Shown piece after piece: positions 43,616-52,192 of a DNA stretch of 64,000 nt. Where the stretch lies: assembly GCA_964476185.1 (NCBI GenBank), contig CAYYZO010000010.1:1-64000 (forward strand), read 5' to 3'. The translations under genes were made by a program, and so were the position numbers. The stretch is from DATNBU01 sp964476185 (GTDB taxonomy: Bacteria > Desulfobacterota > Binatia > UBA1149 > CAITLU01). Each line of letters starts with the position of its first letter. The first letter of the stretch is position 1. Under the pieces are notes generated by a model. The model had not been told where the DNA came from. It made no database searches and worked only from the letters and a program-made list of their open reading frames with translations.

Positions 43616-44227
43616 ATGCCGAAACTCGAATTCTTCTACGACTGCTCGAGCCCGTGGACGTACCTCGCGTTCCACCGCGTCGAGGACGTCGTGCGCCGCG
43701 CCGGCGCCACGCTCGTCTGGCGGCCGATCCTCGTCGGCGGGGTCTTCAACGCCGTGAACGAGAGCGTCTACGAGCAGCGGCGCAACCCCGTGATGCCGAA
43801 ACTGCGCTGGTACGTGAAGGACCTGCAGGACTGGGCCTCGTTCTACGGCATCCGCATCGGCCAGCCCCCGGTGTTCCCGGTCAACAGCGTGAAGGCCATG
43901 CGCGGGGCTCTGGTCGCCGAGCGCCACGGCCTGCTCCCGCGCTGGTCGCGCCGCGTCTTCGAGACGTACTGGGGCGACCTCGCCGACATCTCGCGCGACG
44001 ACGTGCTCGAGCCGATCGTCCGCGAGATCGGACTCGACCCCGCGGAGTTCTTCGCGGCGATCGCCGACCCGGCCGTCAAGGACGCGCTGCGCGCGAACAC
44101 CGAGGAGCTCATCGCGCGCGGCGGCTTCGGCTCCCCGACGATGTTCATCGACGACGACGACATGTACTTCGGCAACGACCGCCTCGTGCTCGTCGAGCAC
44201 GCGCTCGGCCGGGCCGCTTGCGCCTGA
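43616..44227 (+). CDS. DsbA-family / 2-hydroxychromene-2-carboxylate isomerase-like protein
   Basis: A 203-residue thioredoxin-fold protein of the kappa-GST/HCCA isomerase group. The start LEFFYDCSSPWTYLAFHRVED has the family's SPW in place of a CxxC, so glutathione-dependent isomerisation rather than disulfide exchange is expected. PPVFPVNSVKAMRGAL, a helical insertion, and GGFGSPTMFIDDDDMYFGNDRL with the cis-Pro loop complete the fold. HCCA isomerases act in naphthalene and polycyclic aromatic degradation, which fits the surrounding catabolic genes. It is followed 33 bases later by an SDR. Confidence 0.88.
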   Translation: MPKLEFFYDCSSPWTYLAFHRVEDVVRRAGATLVWRPILVGGVFNAVNESVYEQRRNPVMPKLRWYVKDLQDWASFYGIRIGQPPVFPVNSVKAMRGALVAERHGLLPRWSRRVFETYWGDLADISRDDVLEPIVREIGLDPAEFFAAIADPAVKDALRANTEELIARGGFGSPTMFIDDDDMYFGNDRLVLVEHALGRAACA

Positions 44228-44260
44228 GCCGGCACGAAGGCCGGCCCCAAGGAGACCCCG

Positions 44261-45031
44261 ATGCACGACCTCTTTTCGGTAAAGGGAAAAACCGCGCTGG
44301 TGACCGGAGGCTCGCGCGGCATCGGCCTGATGATCGCCCGCGGCTACGTCGGAGGCGGCGCGAAGGTCTACATCTCGTCGCGCAAGAAGGACGTCTGCGA
44401 CGAAGTGGCCGCGGAGCTGGGCAAGATCGGCGACTGCGTCGCGCTGCCGGCCGACATCAGCACGGAGGAAGGCGTGAAGGCGCTCGCCTCGGAGCTGGCG
44501 AAGCGCGAAGCGAAGCTCGACATCCTGGTGAACAACGCCGGCACGAACTGGGGGGCGCCGCTGGCCGACTACAGCGACGACGCGTTCCAGAAGGTGCTCG
44601 CGACCAACGTGAAGGCGGTCTTCAACCTGACCCGCGAGCTGCTGCCCCTGCTGAAGAAGGCCGGCACTTCCGACGATCCGGCGCGCGTCATCAACATCGG
44701 GTCGATCGACGGCCTGCACGTGCCCGTGCTCGAGACCTACGCCTATTCGGCGAGCAAGGCCGCCGTGCACCACCTGACCCGCACGCTCGCGAAGCAGCTC
44801 GCGTCCGACGACATCACGGTGAACGCCGTCGCCCCCGGTCCGTTCCAGAGCAAGATGATGAAGGAGACGCTCGAGCGCTTCGGCGACGTGATCGTCTCGC
44901 AGGTGCCGCGCGGGCGCATCGGCGAACCCGAGGACATGGCCGGCATCGCGATCTTCCTCGCCTCGCGCGCCGGCGCCTACATCACCGGAGCCGTGATCCC
45001 GGTGGACGGCGGCATGTCGACCTGCCTCTGA
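44261..45031 (+). CDS. SDR-family oxidoreductase (RhlG/FabG-like)
   Basis: A 256-residue classical SDR. The N-terminus FSVKGKTALVTGGSRGIGLMIARGY carries the cofactor motif, YISSRK after beta-2 indicates NADP(H), and NNAGTNWGAPL, NIGSIDGL and YSASKAAVHHLT supply Asn, Ser, Tyr and Lys. The NWG loop is typical of the RhlG-like group. GAVIPVDGGMSTCL ends the protein. AAGGAGA is a good ribosome site. It is co-directional with the isomerase-like gene and probably co-transcribed; substrate is likely a hydroxyacyl or hydroxy-ring ketone. Confidence 0.92.
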   Translation: MHDLFSVKGKTALVTGGSRGIGLMIARGYVGGGAKVYISSRKKDVCDEVAAELGKIGDCVALPADISTEEGVKALASELAKREAKLDILVNNAGTNWGAPLADYSDDAFQKVLATNVKAVFNLTRELLPLLKKAGTSDDPARVINIGSIDGLHVPVLETYAYSASKAAVHHLTRTLAKQLASDDITVNAVAPGPFQSKMMKETLERFGDVIVSQVPRGRIGEPEDMAGIAIFLASRAGAYITGAVIPVDGGMSTCL

Positions 45032-45073
45032 GCCCGCTCCCCGGCCCGGTCGCGGGAATGTCGCTCGCCGCGC

Positions 45074-45601
45074 TCAGTCGTGCTGCGGGTGCGCGTGCCA
45101 GTACGTGGCTGCTCCGCGCGTCCAGTCCGGGCCGTCGCCCCAGTTCCTGCGGGTGCGCTTCTTGCGATGGTCGCGGTCGAGTTGCTTGCGCGCGATCTCG
45201 TACTCCTCGGTCGTGCGCGCCGCCGCCGGTCCGGCCCAGTAGTCCTCTTCCTTCGACCACTTCCCGCCGCCGGCGTACTGCAGGATCGTGATGCCGGGGA
45301 AATCGAGCACGCCTTCGCCCGAGGGATGATCACGCCGGTTCTGCATGTAGACGACGACGCGACCCGAAGGGTCGGCCATGTGCCACTCGTACACGGTGTA
45401 CAGCTCCCCGTACTGGGCCATGATCGGTCTGATCCACGCGCGGATCTCCTCTCGGCCGTGCAGGTTGCCGAGCACGTGCTCGACGTAGAGCGCGTCTTCG
45501 GTGAACAGGTCCGCCCACGCGTCCCAGTCCTCGCCGACGGCGCCGGTCTGCCAGTAGGTGCGGAACGCCGCTTCGACTTCGTCGATCGGATACGTCGCCA
45601 T
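45074..45601 (-). CDS. NTF2-like / SnoaL-fold protein
   Basis: A 175-residue SnoaL/NTF2 fold protein: DEVEAAFRTYWQTGAVGEDWDAWADLFTEDALYVEHVLG, then REEIRAWIRPIMAQYGELYTVYEWH and FPGITILQYAGGGKWSKEEDYW. Such proteins include ketosteroid isomerase, scytalone dehydratase and polyketide cyclases as well as non-catalytic binders. It also has a charged C-terminal tail (ARKQLDRDHRKKRTRRNW). The position in a catabolic neighbourhood fits an isomerase or dehydratase, though the catalytic acid cannot be picked with certainty. It is divergent from mtgA. Confidence 0.85.
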   Translation of the reverse strand: MATYPIDEVEAAFRTYWQTGAVGEDWDAWADLFTEDALYVEHVLGNLHGREEIRAWIRPIMAQYGELYTVYEWHMADPSGRVVVYMQNRRDHPSGEGVLDFPGITILQYAGGGKWSKEEDYWAGPAAARTTEEYEIARKQLDRDHRKKRTRRNWGDGPDWTRGAATYWHAHPQHD

Positions 45602-45746
45602 GGGGGAAATTCTTACGACTCCGCCAGGACTGCGTCCAGCAGCACGCGCCGGATCGGGCGGCGTCGGCCGACGGCGATTCCCGCCGCCAGAACCGCAAAG
45701 CCGACGGTTGCCCCGGCAACGCCCGGATGAAAAGCCTCCCCACCCG

Positions 45747-46427
45747 ATGCGCCGCGTCGTCTTCTTCTTCGGACGGGCCGTGCTGGGCCTCGTCGCGATC
45801 ACGACCGTGGCGGTGGCCGCGCTCGCGGTCATCCCGGTTCCGACGACCGCGTTCATGATCGAGGCCTCGATCTCGCACGGGCGCCTCGTCGCGTACGACT
45901 GGATGCCCGAGGAGAAGATCTCGCCGCACCTGCGGCTCGCGGTGGTAGCCGCGGAGGACCAACGCTTCCCGGAGCATTCGGGCTTCGACTTCGAGGCGAT
46001 CGAGGAAGCCACCCGGCACAACGAGCGCGGCGGATCGACGCGAGGCGCAAGCACGATCTCGCAGCAGGTCGCGAAGAACCTGTTCCTGTGGCCGGGACGC
46101 AGCTGGCTGCGCAAGGGCCTCGAAGCCGGCATCACCGTGCTGATCGAGGCGATCTGGACAAAGGCGAGGATCCTCGAGGTCTACGTGAACGTCGCCGAGT
46201 TCGGCGACGGCGTGTTCGGAGCCGAGGCCGCCTCGCGGCGCTTCTTCGACAAGCCCGCCTCCTCGCTCAGCGCGCCCGAAGCCGCGCTGCTCGCCGCGGT
46301 GCTGCCAAACCCGAAGTCCCTGCGCGTGAACGCGCCGTCGGGCTACGTGCGACGGCGCCAGCAGTGGATCCTCCAGCAGATGCGCGCGCTCGGCGGCGCG
46401 GGCTGGCTCGAGCGACTGGATCGCTGA
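45747..46427 (+). CDS. mtgA: Monofunctional peptidoglycan glycosyltransferase
   Basis: A 226-residue single-domain GT51 enzyme that polymerises lipid II into glycan strands. An N-terminal membrane anchor (residues about 8-30) is followed by the catalytic AAEDQRFPEHSGFDFEAI motif (Glu), RGASTISQQVAKNLFLW, RKGLEAGITVLIEAIWTKARILEVYVN and EFGDGVFGAEAASRRFF. The length and order match MtgA. The transmembrane start places the domain outside the inner membrane. No operon partner is clear. Confidence 0.95.
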   Translation: MRRVVFFFGRAVLGLVAITTVAVAALAVIPVPTTAFMIEASISHGRLVAYDWMPEEKISPHLRLAVVAAEDQRFPEHSGFDFEAIEEATRHNERGGSTRGASTISQQVAKNLFLWPGRSWLRKGLEAGITVLIEAIWTKARILEVYVNVAEFGDGVFGAEAASRRFFDKPASSLSAPEAALLAAVLPNPKSLRVNAPSGYVRRRQQWILQQMRALGGAGWLERLDR

Positions 46428-46536
46428 CGCTCCCTCGCCGCTGCCGCCCGGGATCGGCGGCAACGAGCTGCGCCCGTCGGGGTTGCCTGGCGCGAGCGTC
46501 GGCGCCGGTCGACGACCGACCCGGCACGCGCCACCG

Positions 46537-47760
46537 TCAGCGCATCGACGCCGGTGTCTGCTCTTCCATGAAGTCGGCCGCGGCGCAGATCACGACCGTG
46601 CGCGGCGCCACGCGGCTCACGCTCGCGCGAAGGAAGTTGATCCAGCCCGTGACGACCGAGGGCTGGCGCCCGAGCGCGTCGAGCGCCGTCGCGACGACCG
46701 ATTGCGGGCTCTCGTCCCGCGCGGGGTCGGGCCTCGCCTCGCCGGCGACCGTTTCGAACTCGGTGGCGACCGGACCCGGCTGCACCACCAGCACGTCGAT
46801 GCCGCGGTCGCGCACTTCGCTCCAGAGCGCTTCGCCGAGAAGAAGGTTGAACGCCTTGGTCGCCGCGTACACGCCGTGCAGCGGCACCGGCTGCCGCCCG
46901 GCGACCGATCCGACCATCACGATCGCGCCGCGGCGCCGCGCGAGCATTCCCGGCAGCAGCCGCGAGGCGAGCGCGACGTAGGCCGTGCAGTTCAGCGAAA
47001 TCATCTGCTTCAGCCGTGCGAGGTCCTGCTTGTCGAAGCGGCCCGCGTAGCCGGCGCCCGCGTTGTTGACGAGAATGCCGACGTCGAGGTCGGCCACCGC
47101 GTCGGCGAGGAAGTCCGGGCCGTCGTTGCCGGCGAGGTCGACGCCGACCGTGCGCACCTCGACCCCGTGGGCGGCCGCGAGTTCGGCCGCGAGGCTTTCG
47201 AGGCGATCCTCGCGCCTCGCGGCGAGCACGCAGTTCACGCCGCGCGCCGCGAGCGCCCGCGCGAACTCGAGACCGATGCCGGCGCTGGCGCCGGTGATCA
47301 CGGCCCACGGGCCGTACTGCCGCGCGTAGTCGACCGTCCTGCCCTGGAAGAGGTCTCTCGCCCGCCACAGCGCGAGCGCGAGCGCGGTGAACAATCCGCC
47401 GGAAGCGAGCCCCATCAGCCATCCGCGCACCCCGCCGACGTACGCGACGGCCCAGACGAACATCGCGAACGCAAGCTGGGCCACGTACAGCGCCGCCCAG
47501 GGATGCATCCAGGGACGCATCTTCCAGAACCCGTACATGCCGGCGGCGTAGACCGCGAGGTGGACCAGACCGCCGACCTTGGCCGCCCAGCCGCTGAACA
47601 TCAGGCCGAACCAGACGTCCTTGTCGACGGCCAGCGGCTTGAGCAGCAGGTCGTACGGCGAGTAGACGAACACCTGGAACGCGGCGAACGCCATCAGCGC
47701 GTTCATCCACATCGGGCGCTCGGAGAGACGGTGCTGGAGCCAGTTCGCGAAGCGGCGCAT
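46537..47760 (-). CDS. Fusion of a four-helix membrane domain with an SDR
   Basis: A 407-residue protein. Residues 1-140 contain about four hydrophobic helices (MWMNALMAFAAFQVFVYSPYDLL, GGLVHLAVYAAGMYGFW, ALYVAQLAFAMFVWAVAYV, GLASGGLFTALALALW). Residues 150-407 form an SDR with TGASAGIG, NNAGAGYAG, GSVAG and catalytic YAATK, resembling the 3-ketoacyl-CoA reductase/17-beta-HSD12 group. Anchored SDRs act on long-chain lipids or steroids. The membrane part is not the usual HSD12 anchor, so this may be a fused regulator or lipid channel. It is divergent from the 47871 gene. Confidence 0.85.
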   Translation of the reverse strand: MRRFANWLQHRLSERPMWMNALMAFAAFQVFVYSPYDLLLKPLAVDKDVWFGLMFSGWAAKVGGLVHLAVYAAGMYGFWKMRPWMHPWAALYVAQLAFAMFVWAVAYVGGVRGWLMGLASGGLFTALALALWRARDLFQGRTVDYARQYGPWAVITGASAGIGLEFARALAARGVNCVLAARREDRLESLAAELAAAHGVEVRTVGVDLAGNDGPDFLADAVADLDVGILVNNAGAGYAGRFDKQDLARLKQMISLNCTAYVALASRLLPGMLARRRGAIVMVGSVAGRQPVPLHGVYAATKAFNLLLGEALWSEVRDRGIDVLVVQPGPVATEFETVAGEARPDPARDESPQSVVATALDALGRQPSVVTGWINFLRASVSRVAPRTVVICAAADFMEEQTPASMR

Positions 47761-47870
47761 GGACGTTCCTCCCGGCAGGCGTTTGCGACGGGCGGCACCC
47801 TAACCCGGATCGACCGTCGCGCGAAGCGCCCGCTTGAGGATCGCGTCGCCGGACGCCAAGATCGCGGTCG

Positions 47871-48503
47871 ATGTCCCTGCTGCGCCGTTCGTTCGGGTCC
47901 GCGCTCCTCGCCGCCGGTCGCGTCGCGGCGGTTCTCGCGGGCTTCGCCATCGCCGGCGCGGGCCTCAACTGGCTCGCGCTGCTCGGCTTCTTCCCCTTGC
48001 CGGGCGCCGACGCGCTCGAGTTGTCGCGCGAGCAGGGACTGCTCTCGAGCACCGCGCGAGTCGCGCTCTTCGGTGTCGTGTTTCCGCTGGCGTGGCTGCT
48101 CGCCGCCCAGCCCGTCGCGGTCTGGTCGGCCGCGCGCCTCGTCTATCGCCGCCACAAGGACGACGTGCTCGCGGGCATCACGTCGGTGCTGCGCCTGGAC
48201 GTCGACGCGGATGCGGACGTCGACGCGGCGCAATGGCTCGCCCGCCTCGAGGAGTTGAAGGACGCGATCGCGGCCAGGCAGCCTGCGGTCCTGCGGCCGG
48301 TGGTCCGGCTCGCGCTCCTCGTCTCGAGCCTGCCCGCGATCGAGCAGCGCATCCGCGACGGGTCGGGTCCGATGGTCACGCGCGTCGCGGTCGCGGTCGC
48401 CGATCAGATCGAGGAGCAGTTGAGCGAGGGCGCTTCGATCTGGCTCTGGCTCGTCGGCCTGGCGAACGCAGGCGCGATCGCGGTCGCGATCCTCGCGGCC
48501 TAG
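47871..48503 (+). CDS. Unknown protein with three membrane segments
   Basis: A 210-residue protein not matched to a family. Hydrophobic segments lie near residues 12-45, 62-85 and 190-210, with a soluble helical middle (residues 95-185) containing GITSVLRLDVDADADVDAAQWL. The acidic stretch DVDADADVD could bind a cation. A possible promoter TTGAGG, 18 bp, AAGATC ends seven bases before the ATG, giving an almost leaderless transcript. The TAG stop coincides with the left edge of a MITE-like repeat. Confidence 0.6.
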   Translation: MSLLRRSFGSALLAAGRVAAVLAGFAIAGAGLNWLALLGFFPLPGADALELSREQGLLSSTARVALFGVVFPLAWLLAAQPVAVWSAARLVYRRHKDDVLAGITSVLRLDVDADADVDAAQWLARLEELKDAIAARQPAVLRPVVRLALLVSSLPAIEQRIRDGSGPMVTRVAVAVADQIEEQLSEGASIWLWLVGLANAGAIAVAILAA

Positions 48504-48504
48504 A

Positions 48505-48678
48505 AGGCTGTTGAAAAACCGCGTCGCGCCAGGCTGTTCAGTGAGCGGCGAGCCGGCGCAGCCGCGAACGGCGAGATGCCAGGCGGACGGGAAAGCCGAG
48601 AGCGGAGGCGTACTTCCCGTACGTCGTAGCTCTCGGCTTTCCCGTCCAACGACGCAGATCGGCCTTTTTCAACAGCCT
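48505..48678. repeat. MITE-like palindromic intergenic element
   Basis: A 174-bp element with perfect 14-bp terminal inverted repeats (AGGCTGTTGAAAAA at 48505-48518, TTTTTCAACAGCCT at 48665-48678). The interior holds an 18-bp perfect stem, GACGGGAAAGCCGAGAGC against GCTCTCGGCTTTCCCGTC, capped by GTAC ... GTAC. CTAGAAG occurs at both outer ends (48500-48506 and 48680-48686), a possible target duplication offset by one base. No transposase is encoded. These traits indicate a non-autonomous element. Confidence 0.75.
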
Positions 48679-48817
48679 GCTAGAAGCCGGCGATCTCCGC
48701 CACCGTTCGGGCATCGCGCTCTCTGGACTCGGTTCTCCACCGCCATTACAACGCCGGCCGTCGCGCGCGCCGGATCCGCGGGCGCATCACTCCCTACCCG
48801 ACACGAGGAAAAGACCC

Positions 48818-49654
48818 ATGGCAGGACGACTCGAAGGCAAAGTGGCGGTCATTACCGGCGGCGGCAGCGGCATCGGCCGCGACACGGTGCTGCGGTTCCT
48901 CGCCGAGGGTGCGAAGGTCGTCGCAAGCGACGTCAATGAACGAACCGGCCTCGAGACGCTCGAGCTGGCGACGGCGGCCGGACTCGGTTCGGGGGTGATC
49001 TTCCAGAAGACCGACGTCTCGGACGAGGCCCAGGTCGCCGTCATGATCGACCGCGCGAAGTCGCACTTCGGGCGGCTCGACATCGTCTTCAACAACGCCG
49101 GCTACCCGGGAGCGCTCGGCAAGATCGACGCGATCGATGCGACGGCGTGGGACAAGACGTTCGCCGTGCTCGTGCGTGGGGTCTTCCTCGGCATGAAGCA
49201 CGGCGCACGCGTCATGCTCGAGCAGGGCCAGGGCGGGTGCCTGCTGAACACCGGCTCGGTCGCCGGGCTCTCGGGCGGCTGCGGTCCCATCGCCTACACG
49301 GCCTGCAAGGCGGCCGTGATCAACATGACGCGCGCCGTGGCCGTGCAGATGGCCCGGCACAGCATCCGCGCGAACACGATCTGCCCCGGCGGCATCAACA
49401 CTCCGCTCGTGCACCGCGGCAACGAGGAGGCGATGGACGGCGTCATGGCCAACGCCCAGCCGATGAAGACCGCCGGTCGCGGCACCGACATCGCGGCGGC
49501 GGCCGTCTACCTGGCCAGCGACGACGCGCGCTTCGTGACCGGCATCGAGGTCGTCGTCGACGGCGGCCTGACCGCCGCCGGCCCCCACGTGTACAAGGGC
49601 GAGTTCGAGGCTGCGTTCCCGAGCGGGATGGACGAGGGCACGACCCGGTCCTGA
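48818..49654 (+). CDS. SDR-family oxidoreductase (hydroxysteroid dehydrogenase-like)
   Basis: A 278-residue SDR. VAVITGGGSGIGRDTVL is the cofactor loop, SDVNERTG after beta-2 suggests NAD(H), and NNAGYPG, NTGSVAGL and YTACKAAVINMT supply the catalytic set. VEVVVDGGLTAAG is the usual end. The group includes bacterial 20-beta and other hydroxysteroid dehydrogenases, but this assignment is loose. It is not in an obvious operon, and the MITE-like element lies 140 bp upstream, where it may have altered the promoter. Confidence 0.9.
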   Translation: MAGRLEGKVAVITGGGSGIGRDTVLRFLAEGAKVVASDVNERTGLETLELATAAGLGSGVIFQKTDVSDEAQVAVMIDRAKSHFGRLDIVFNNAGYPGALGKIDAIDATAWDKTFAVLVRGVFLGMKHGARVMLEQGQGGCLLNTGSVAGLSGGCGPIAYTACKAAVINMTRAVAVQMARHSIRANTICPGGINTPLVHRGNEEAMDGVMANAQPMKTAGRGTDIAAAAVYLASDDARFVTGIEVVVDGGLTAAGPHVYKGEFEAAFPSGMDEGTTRS

Positions 49655-49875
49655 CGTCACCGGCTCGCGGACCGTCACTTTTCTTCGTCCCGTGGCGCGA
49701 CAGGCCGCCCTCGCGGCCTTACGTTCGCGGCACGCGACGCTGTCGGTGCGTCGCGTCGGCGGCGAGGGGGTTGCCGCCGCGCGGAAGCTGGCCGCGCCTC
49801 CCGGCGGCCCTCGGACTTGGTGCCGCTGCCGCGGCACCCGGGCTCCCCGCCCGGATCGATGGAAAGGAGCAAGCC

Positions 49876-50238
49876 ATGTCACCGAAGCGCAACTGGACTC
49901 TGGCCCGCACCGCTGTCGCCGTCTCCGCCGCGTTCGTCCTGCTCGCGGGCACCTCGGCCGTGGCCTCCGACGCGGCCGCCCTCTGGGACAAGCACTGCGC
50001 CTCCTGCCACGGCAAGGACGGCAAGGGCAAGACGAAGATGGGCGAGAAGCTCGACTGCCGCGACCTCACGGATCCTGCCGTCAAGGCCAGGCTGAACAAG
50101 GACAACGTGATGGCCTCGATGACCGAGGGCGTGAAGGATCCTGCCGGCGGCGACAAACTCGTGATGAAGGCCTACAAGGAGAAGCTCTCGGAGGAGGAGA
50201 TGAAAGCCCTCACCGACTACACGCTCGGCTTGAAGTGA
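49876..50238 (+). CDS. Class I c-type cytochrome
   Basis: A 120-residue periplasmic electron carrier. A signal peptide (about 30 residues) is followed by a single heme site CASCH in WDKHCASCHGKDGKGKTKMGEKLDCRDLTDP, and a C-terminal helix SEEEMKALTDYTLGLK. The candidate axial Met is Met in TKMGEK or in VMASMTEG. AAGGAGC precedes the ATG. It is followed by two hairpins and a second cytochrome gene, so it is likely part of a respiratory or dehydrogenase chain. Confidence 0.9.
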   Translation: MSPKRNWTLARTAVAVSAAFVLLAGTSAVASDAAALWDKHCASCHGKDGKGKTKMGEKLDCRDLTDPAVKARLNKDNVMASMTEGVKDPAGGDKLVMKAYKEKLSEEEMKALTDYTLGLK

Positions 50239-50244
50239 GCGATC

Positions 50245-50340
50245 GCGGGCCTGCCGCGCAGAGTCGAGGGCGAACCGCGGCGGCACCGAGGACGCCGCCG
50301 CCTGCGGCAGGCCCGCCAACGCCTCCGGTGACCGGAGGCG
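50245..50340 (+). terminator. Two tandem hairpins between cytochrome genes
   Basis: A 13-bp perfect stem (50245-50257 with 50304-50316, 46-base loop) is followed by a 10-bp hairpin at 50320-50340. They lie between the first cytochrome and the next gene. They may terminate most transcripts or set their ratio by attenuation. No U-tract is present. Confidence 0.45.
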
Positions 50341-50378
50341 GAAACTGGGGAGGATCGGACCCGGCGTGGAGGACTGCC

Positions 50379-50828
50379 ATGCGTGTTTCCCCGTTGATCC
50401 TCGCGTGTCTCTTGCTGGCTCCCGTGGCCGCCGCCGCGACCGGGCCGGAAGCCGCTTCAGGCGACAACCGCGTCGCCGTTCCCCTCACTGCTGACGAAGC
50501 GCTGCGCCAGAAGCGCGAGATGCGCGGTAACCTGGTCGCCCTGCGCGAGACGCTCGCGGGCCTGGCCGAGAGCGACTACGCGGCCGCCGAAGCCGCAATC
50601 CGCCGGCTCGGTCATCCCGACGCGGTTTCGACGCGCCCGGGCGTGGACGTGGCGGCGTTCGCGGATCTCGAGCGTCGCTTCGAGCGCAGCGTCGATCTCG
50701 CGGTGGAAGCCGCCCACAGCGGCAACAGCCGCAGGACGCTGCGCGCGCTCAGCGACATGATGGGCTACTGCCAGTCGTGCCACATGGCGTTCCGGCAGGC
50801 AGCGCCGACACCGGCCGCGACGCCGTAG
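50379..50828 (+). CDS. Cytochrome c-prime-like protein
   Basis: A 149-residue exported protein. After the signal peptide a helical region (NRVAVPLTADEALRQKREMRGNLVALRETLAGL, a charged middle, RRTLRALSDMMGYCQSCHMAFRQ) ends with CxxCH close to the C-terminus, the typical place in cytochrome c-prime four-helix bundles. Such proteins bind NO or shuttle electrons. It is downstream of the class I cytochrome after two hairpins and converges with a porin. Confidence 0.8.
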   Translation: MRVSPLILACLLLAPVAAAATGPEAASGDNRVAVPLTADEALRQKREMRGNLVALRETLAGLAESDYAAAEAAIRRLGHPDAVSTRPGVDVAAFADLERRFERSVDLAVEAAHSGNSRRTLRALSDMMGYCQSCHMAFRQAAPTPAATP

Positions 50829-50912
50829 CGACGACGCCTGGCGGCGGCCGTATCGTCGAAGGCGGCCCGGGAGGCGGTTCCCGCCGGGCTGCGATACACG
50901 GGGCGAAACGCA

Positions 50913-50944
50913 GCGGCCCCGCGTGCTGCTGCACGCGGGGCCGC
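50913..50944. terminator. Terminator between cytochrome and porin genes
   Basis: A perfect 13-bp GC stem (GCGGCCCCGCGTG at 50913-50925 with CACGCGGGGCCGC at 50932-50944) and a 6-base loop CTGCTG lies between the convergent cytochrome and porin genes and can end both transcripts. Confidence 0.7.
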
Positions 50945-50995
50945 GCCGGGTCAAGTTCGCGCCGCCCGGTCCCGAGGCCCGGACGGCGGTTTCGG

Positions 50996-52192
50996 TCAGA
51001 AGGTCAGGATCGCGTCGAAGGCGAAGGCCGCCTGGTCGAACGGGACCCCGATCTGATCCTGCAGGAAGTCGTTCGGGTTGTTGTCGGCCTCCGAGCTGAA
51101 CTGGTACCGGAACTCCGGCCTCAGGACGAGGTTCGGCAGCAGGTGGAAGTTCACTCCGCCGGTCACCTCGTAGTAGTCCGTCCCCTGGTTGCGGTACCAC
51201 TCGGCGCGCGCCCCGAGTCCCACCATGTCGGTCAGCGTGTAGATCAGGTACTGGTTCACGCCGATCGTCTCGTAGTTCGGGTTCTGCCCGAGAACCGGGT
51301 CGTACGTCTGGTCCACGTCCACGTAGTCGGACTGGAAGACGTAGTTCAGCTTCTCGGTGGCCGTGACGTCGATCACGAGGCTGTGGTTGTAGCCGTCGCC
51401 GATCCAGCCCATGTCGCCGGCCATCCCGGTGTACGTGATGGTGGCCCAATCCACCGGCTCGAGGCTGACGCCGCCGAGGAAGCTGCTGCCGCCTTCGTTC
51501 TGGTCGAAACCGGTGTCCCAACCCGCCGTCCAGCCGGCGAACAGCGAGACTCCGCTGATCCCGGAATACGACGCGACCACGCCGGTGTGCGTGAAGGGCT
51601 CGCTGAAGTACATCGTGAAGGCGTGGCTGTAGAAGAAGTTGTCGGGCGCGGTCACGACTTCGTAGCCGACCGGCGTGTAGAAGTGTCCGCCCTTGATCGT
51701 GAAGTCCTTGTACCCGAGCTCGACGTAGAGCTGGGGAGCCGCGAAACCGTACTTGCCGTTGTAGATCGCGCCGAGGTCGAAGTCGTAGGCGCCGAGGTTG
51801 TTGCCGAACGCCTGCGTGTCGGGGCCGTCCGAGCCGAACATCCCGTCGACGCGGAAGCCCCAGTCGAAGCCTTCGGACGCGTCGACTTCCTTGGTCACGA
51901 ACAGCCAGGCCTGCGTGAGGTTCAGGCTGTCGTCGGAGTTGAACAGGCCGGTCGCCTGGCTCGAGTAGCCAGCCGCCAGCCAGCCGCCGACGTCGTAGGC
52001 GCTGTCGGGGCCGAAGAGCGACTTACCGAGGTCGTACCCTTCGCCGTTGTTGCTGAGTGCGTCGAACGTCGGCTTCAGGGCCGTCGCCAGGCTGTTGCTC
52101 TCGGCTTCGCCTTCCGCGTGCGCGACATCGGCCGCGACCGCACAGGCCATGACCGCCGCCGCCAGGTTGGACCTCCAGGATGTCTTCATCAT
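50996..52192 (-). CDS. Outer-membrane beta-barrel porin (BBP2-like)
   Basis: A 398-residue exported protein: signal peptide to ADVAHA, then alternating aromatic-rich strands. GWLAAGYSSQATGLFNSDDSLNLTQAWLFVTKEVD and LYVELGYKDFTIKGGHFYTPVGYEVVTAPDNFFYSHAF match the 'putative beta-barrel porin-2' family. The final residue is a Phe (LTF), as needed for BAM recognition. Uptake of a medium-size substrate is expected. GAGGAGGGGA precedes the double ATG. Confidence 0.88.
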   Translation of the reverse strand: MMKTSWRSNLAAAVMACAVAADVAHAEGEAESNSLATALKPTFDALSNNGEGYDLGKSLFGPDSAYDVGGWLAAGYSSQATGLFNSDDSLNLTQAWLFVTKEVDASEGFDWGFRVDGMFGSDGPDTQAFGNNLGAYDFDLGAIYNGKYGFAAPQLYVELGYKDFTIKGGHFYTPVGYEVVTAPDNFFYSHAFTMYFSEPFTHTGVVASYSGISGVSLFAGWTAGWDTGFDQNEGGSSFLGGVSLEPVDWATITYTGMAGDMGWIGDGYNHSLVIDVTATEKLNYVFQSDYVDVDQTYDPVLGQNPNYETIGVNQYLIYTLTDMVGLGARAEWYRNQGTDYYEVTGGVNFHLLPNLVLRPEFRYQFSSEADNNPNDFLQDQIGVPFDQAAFAFDAILTF

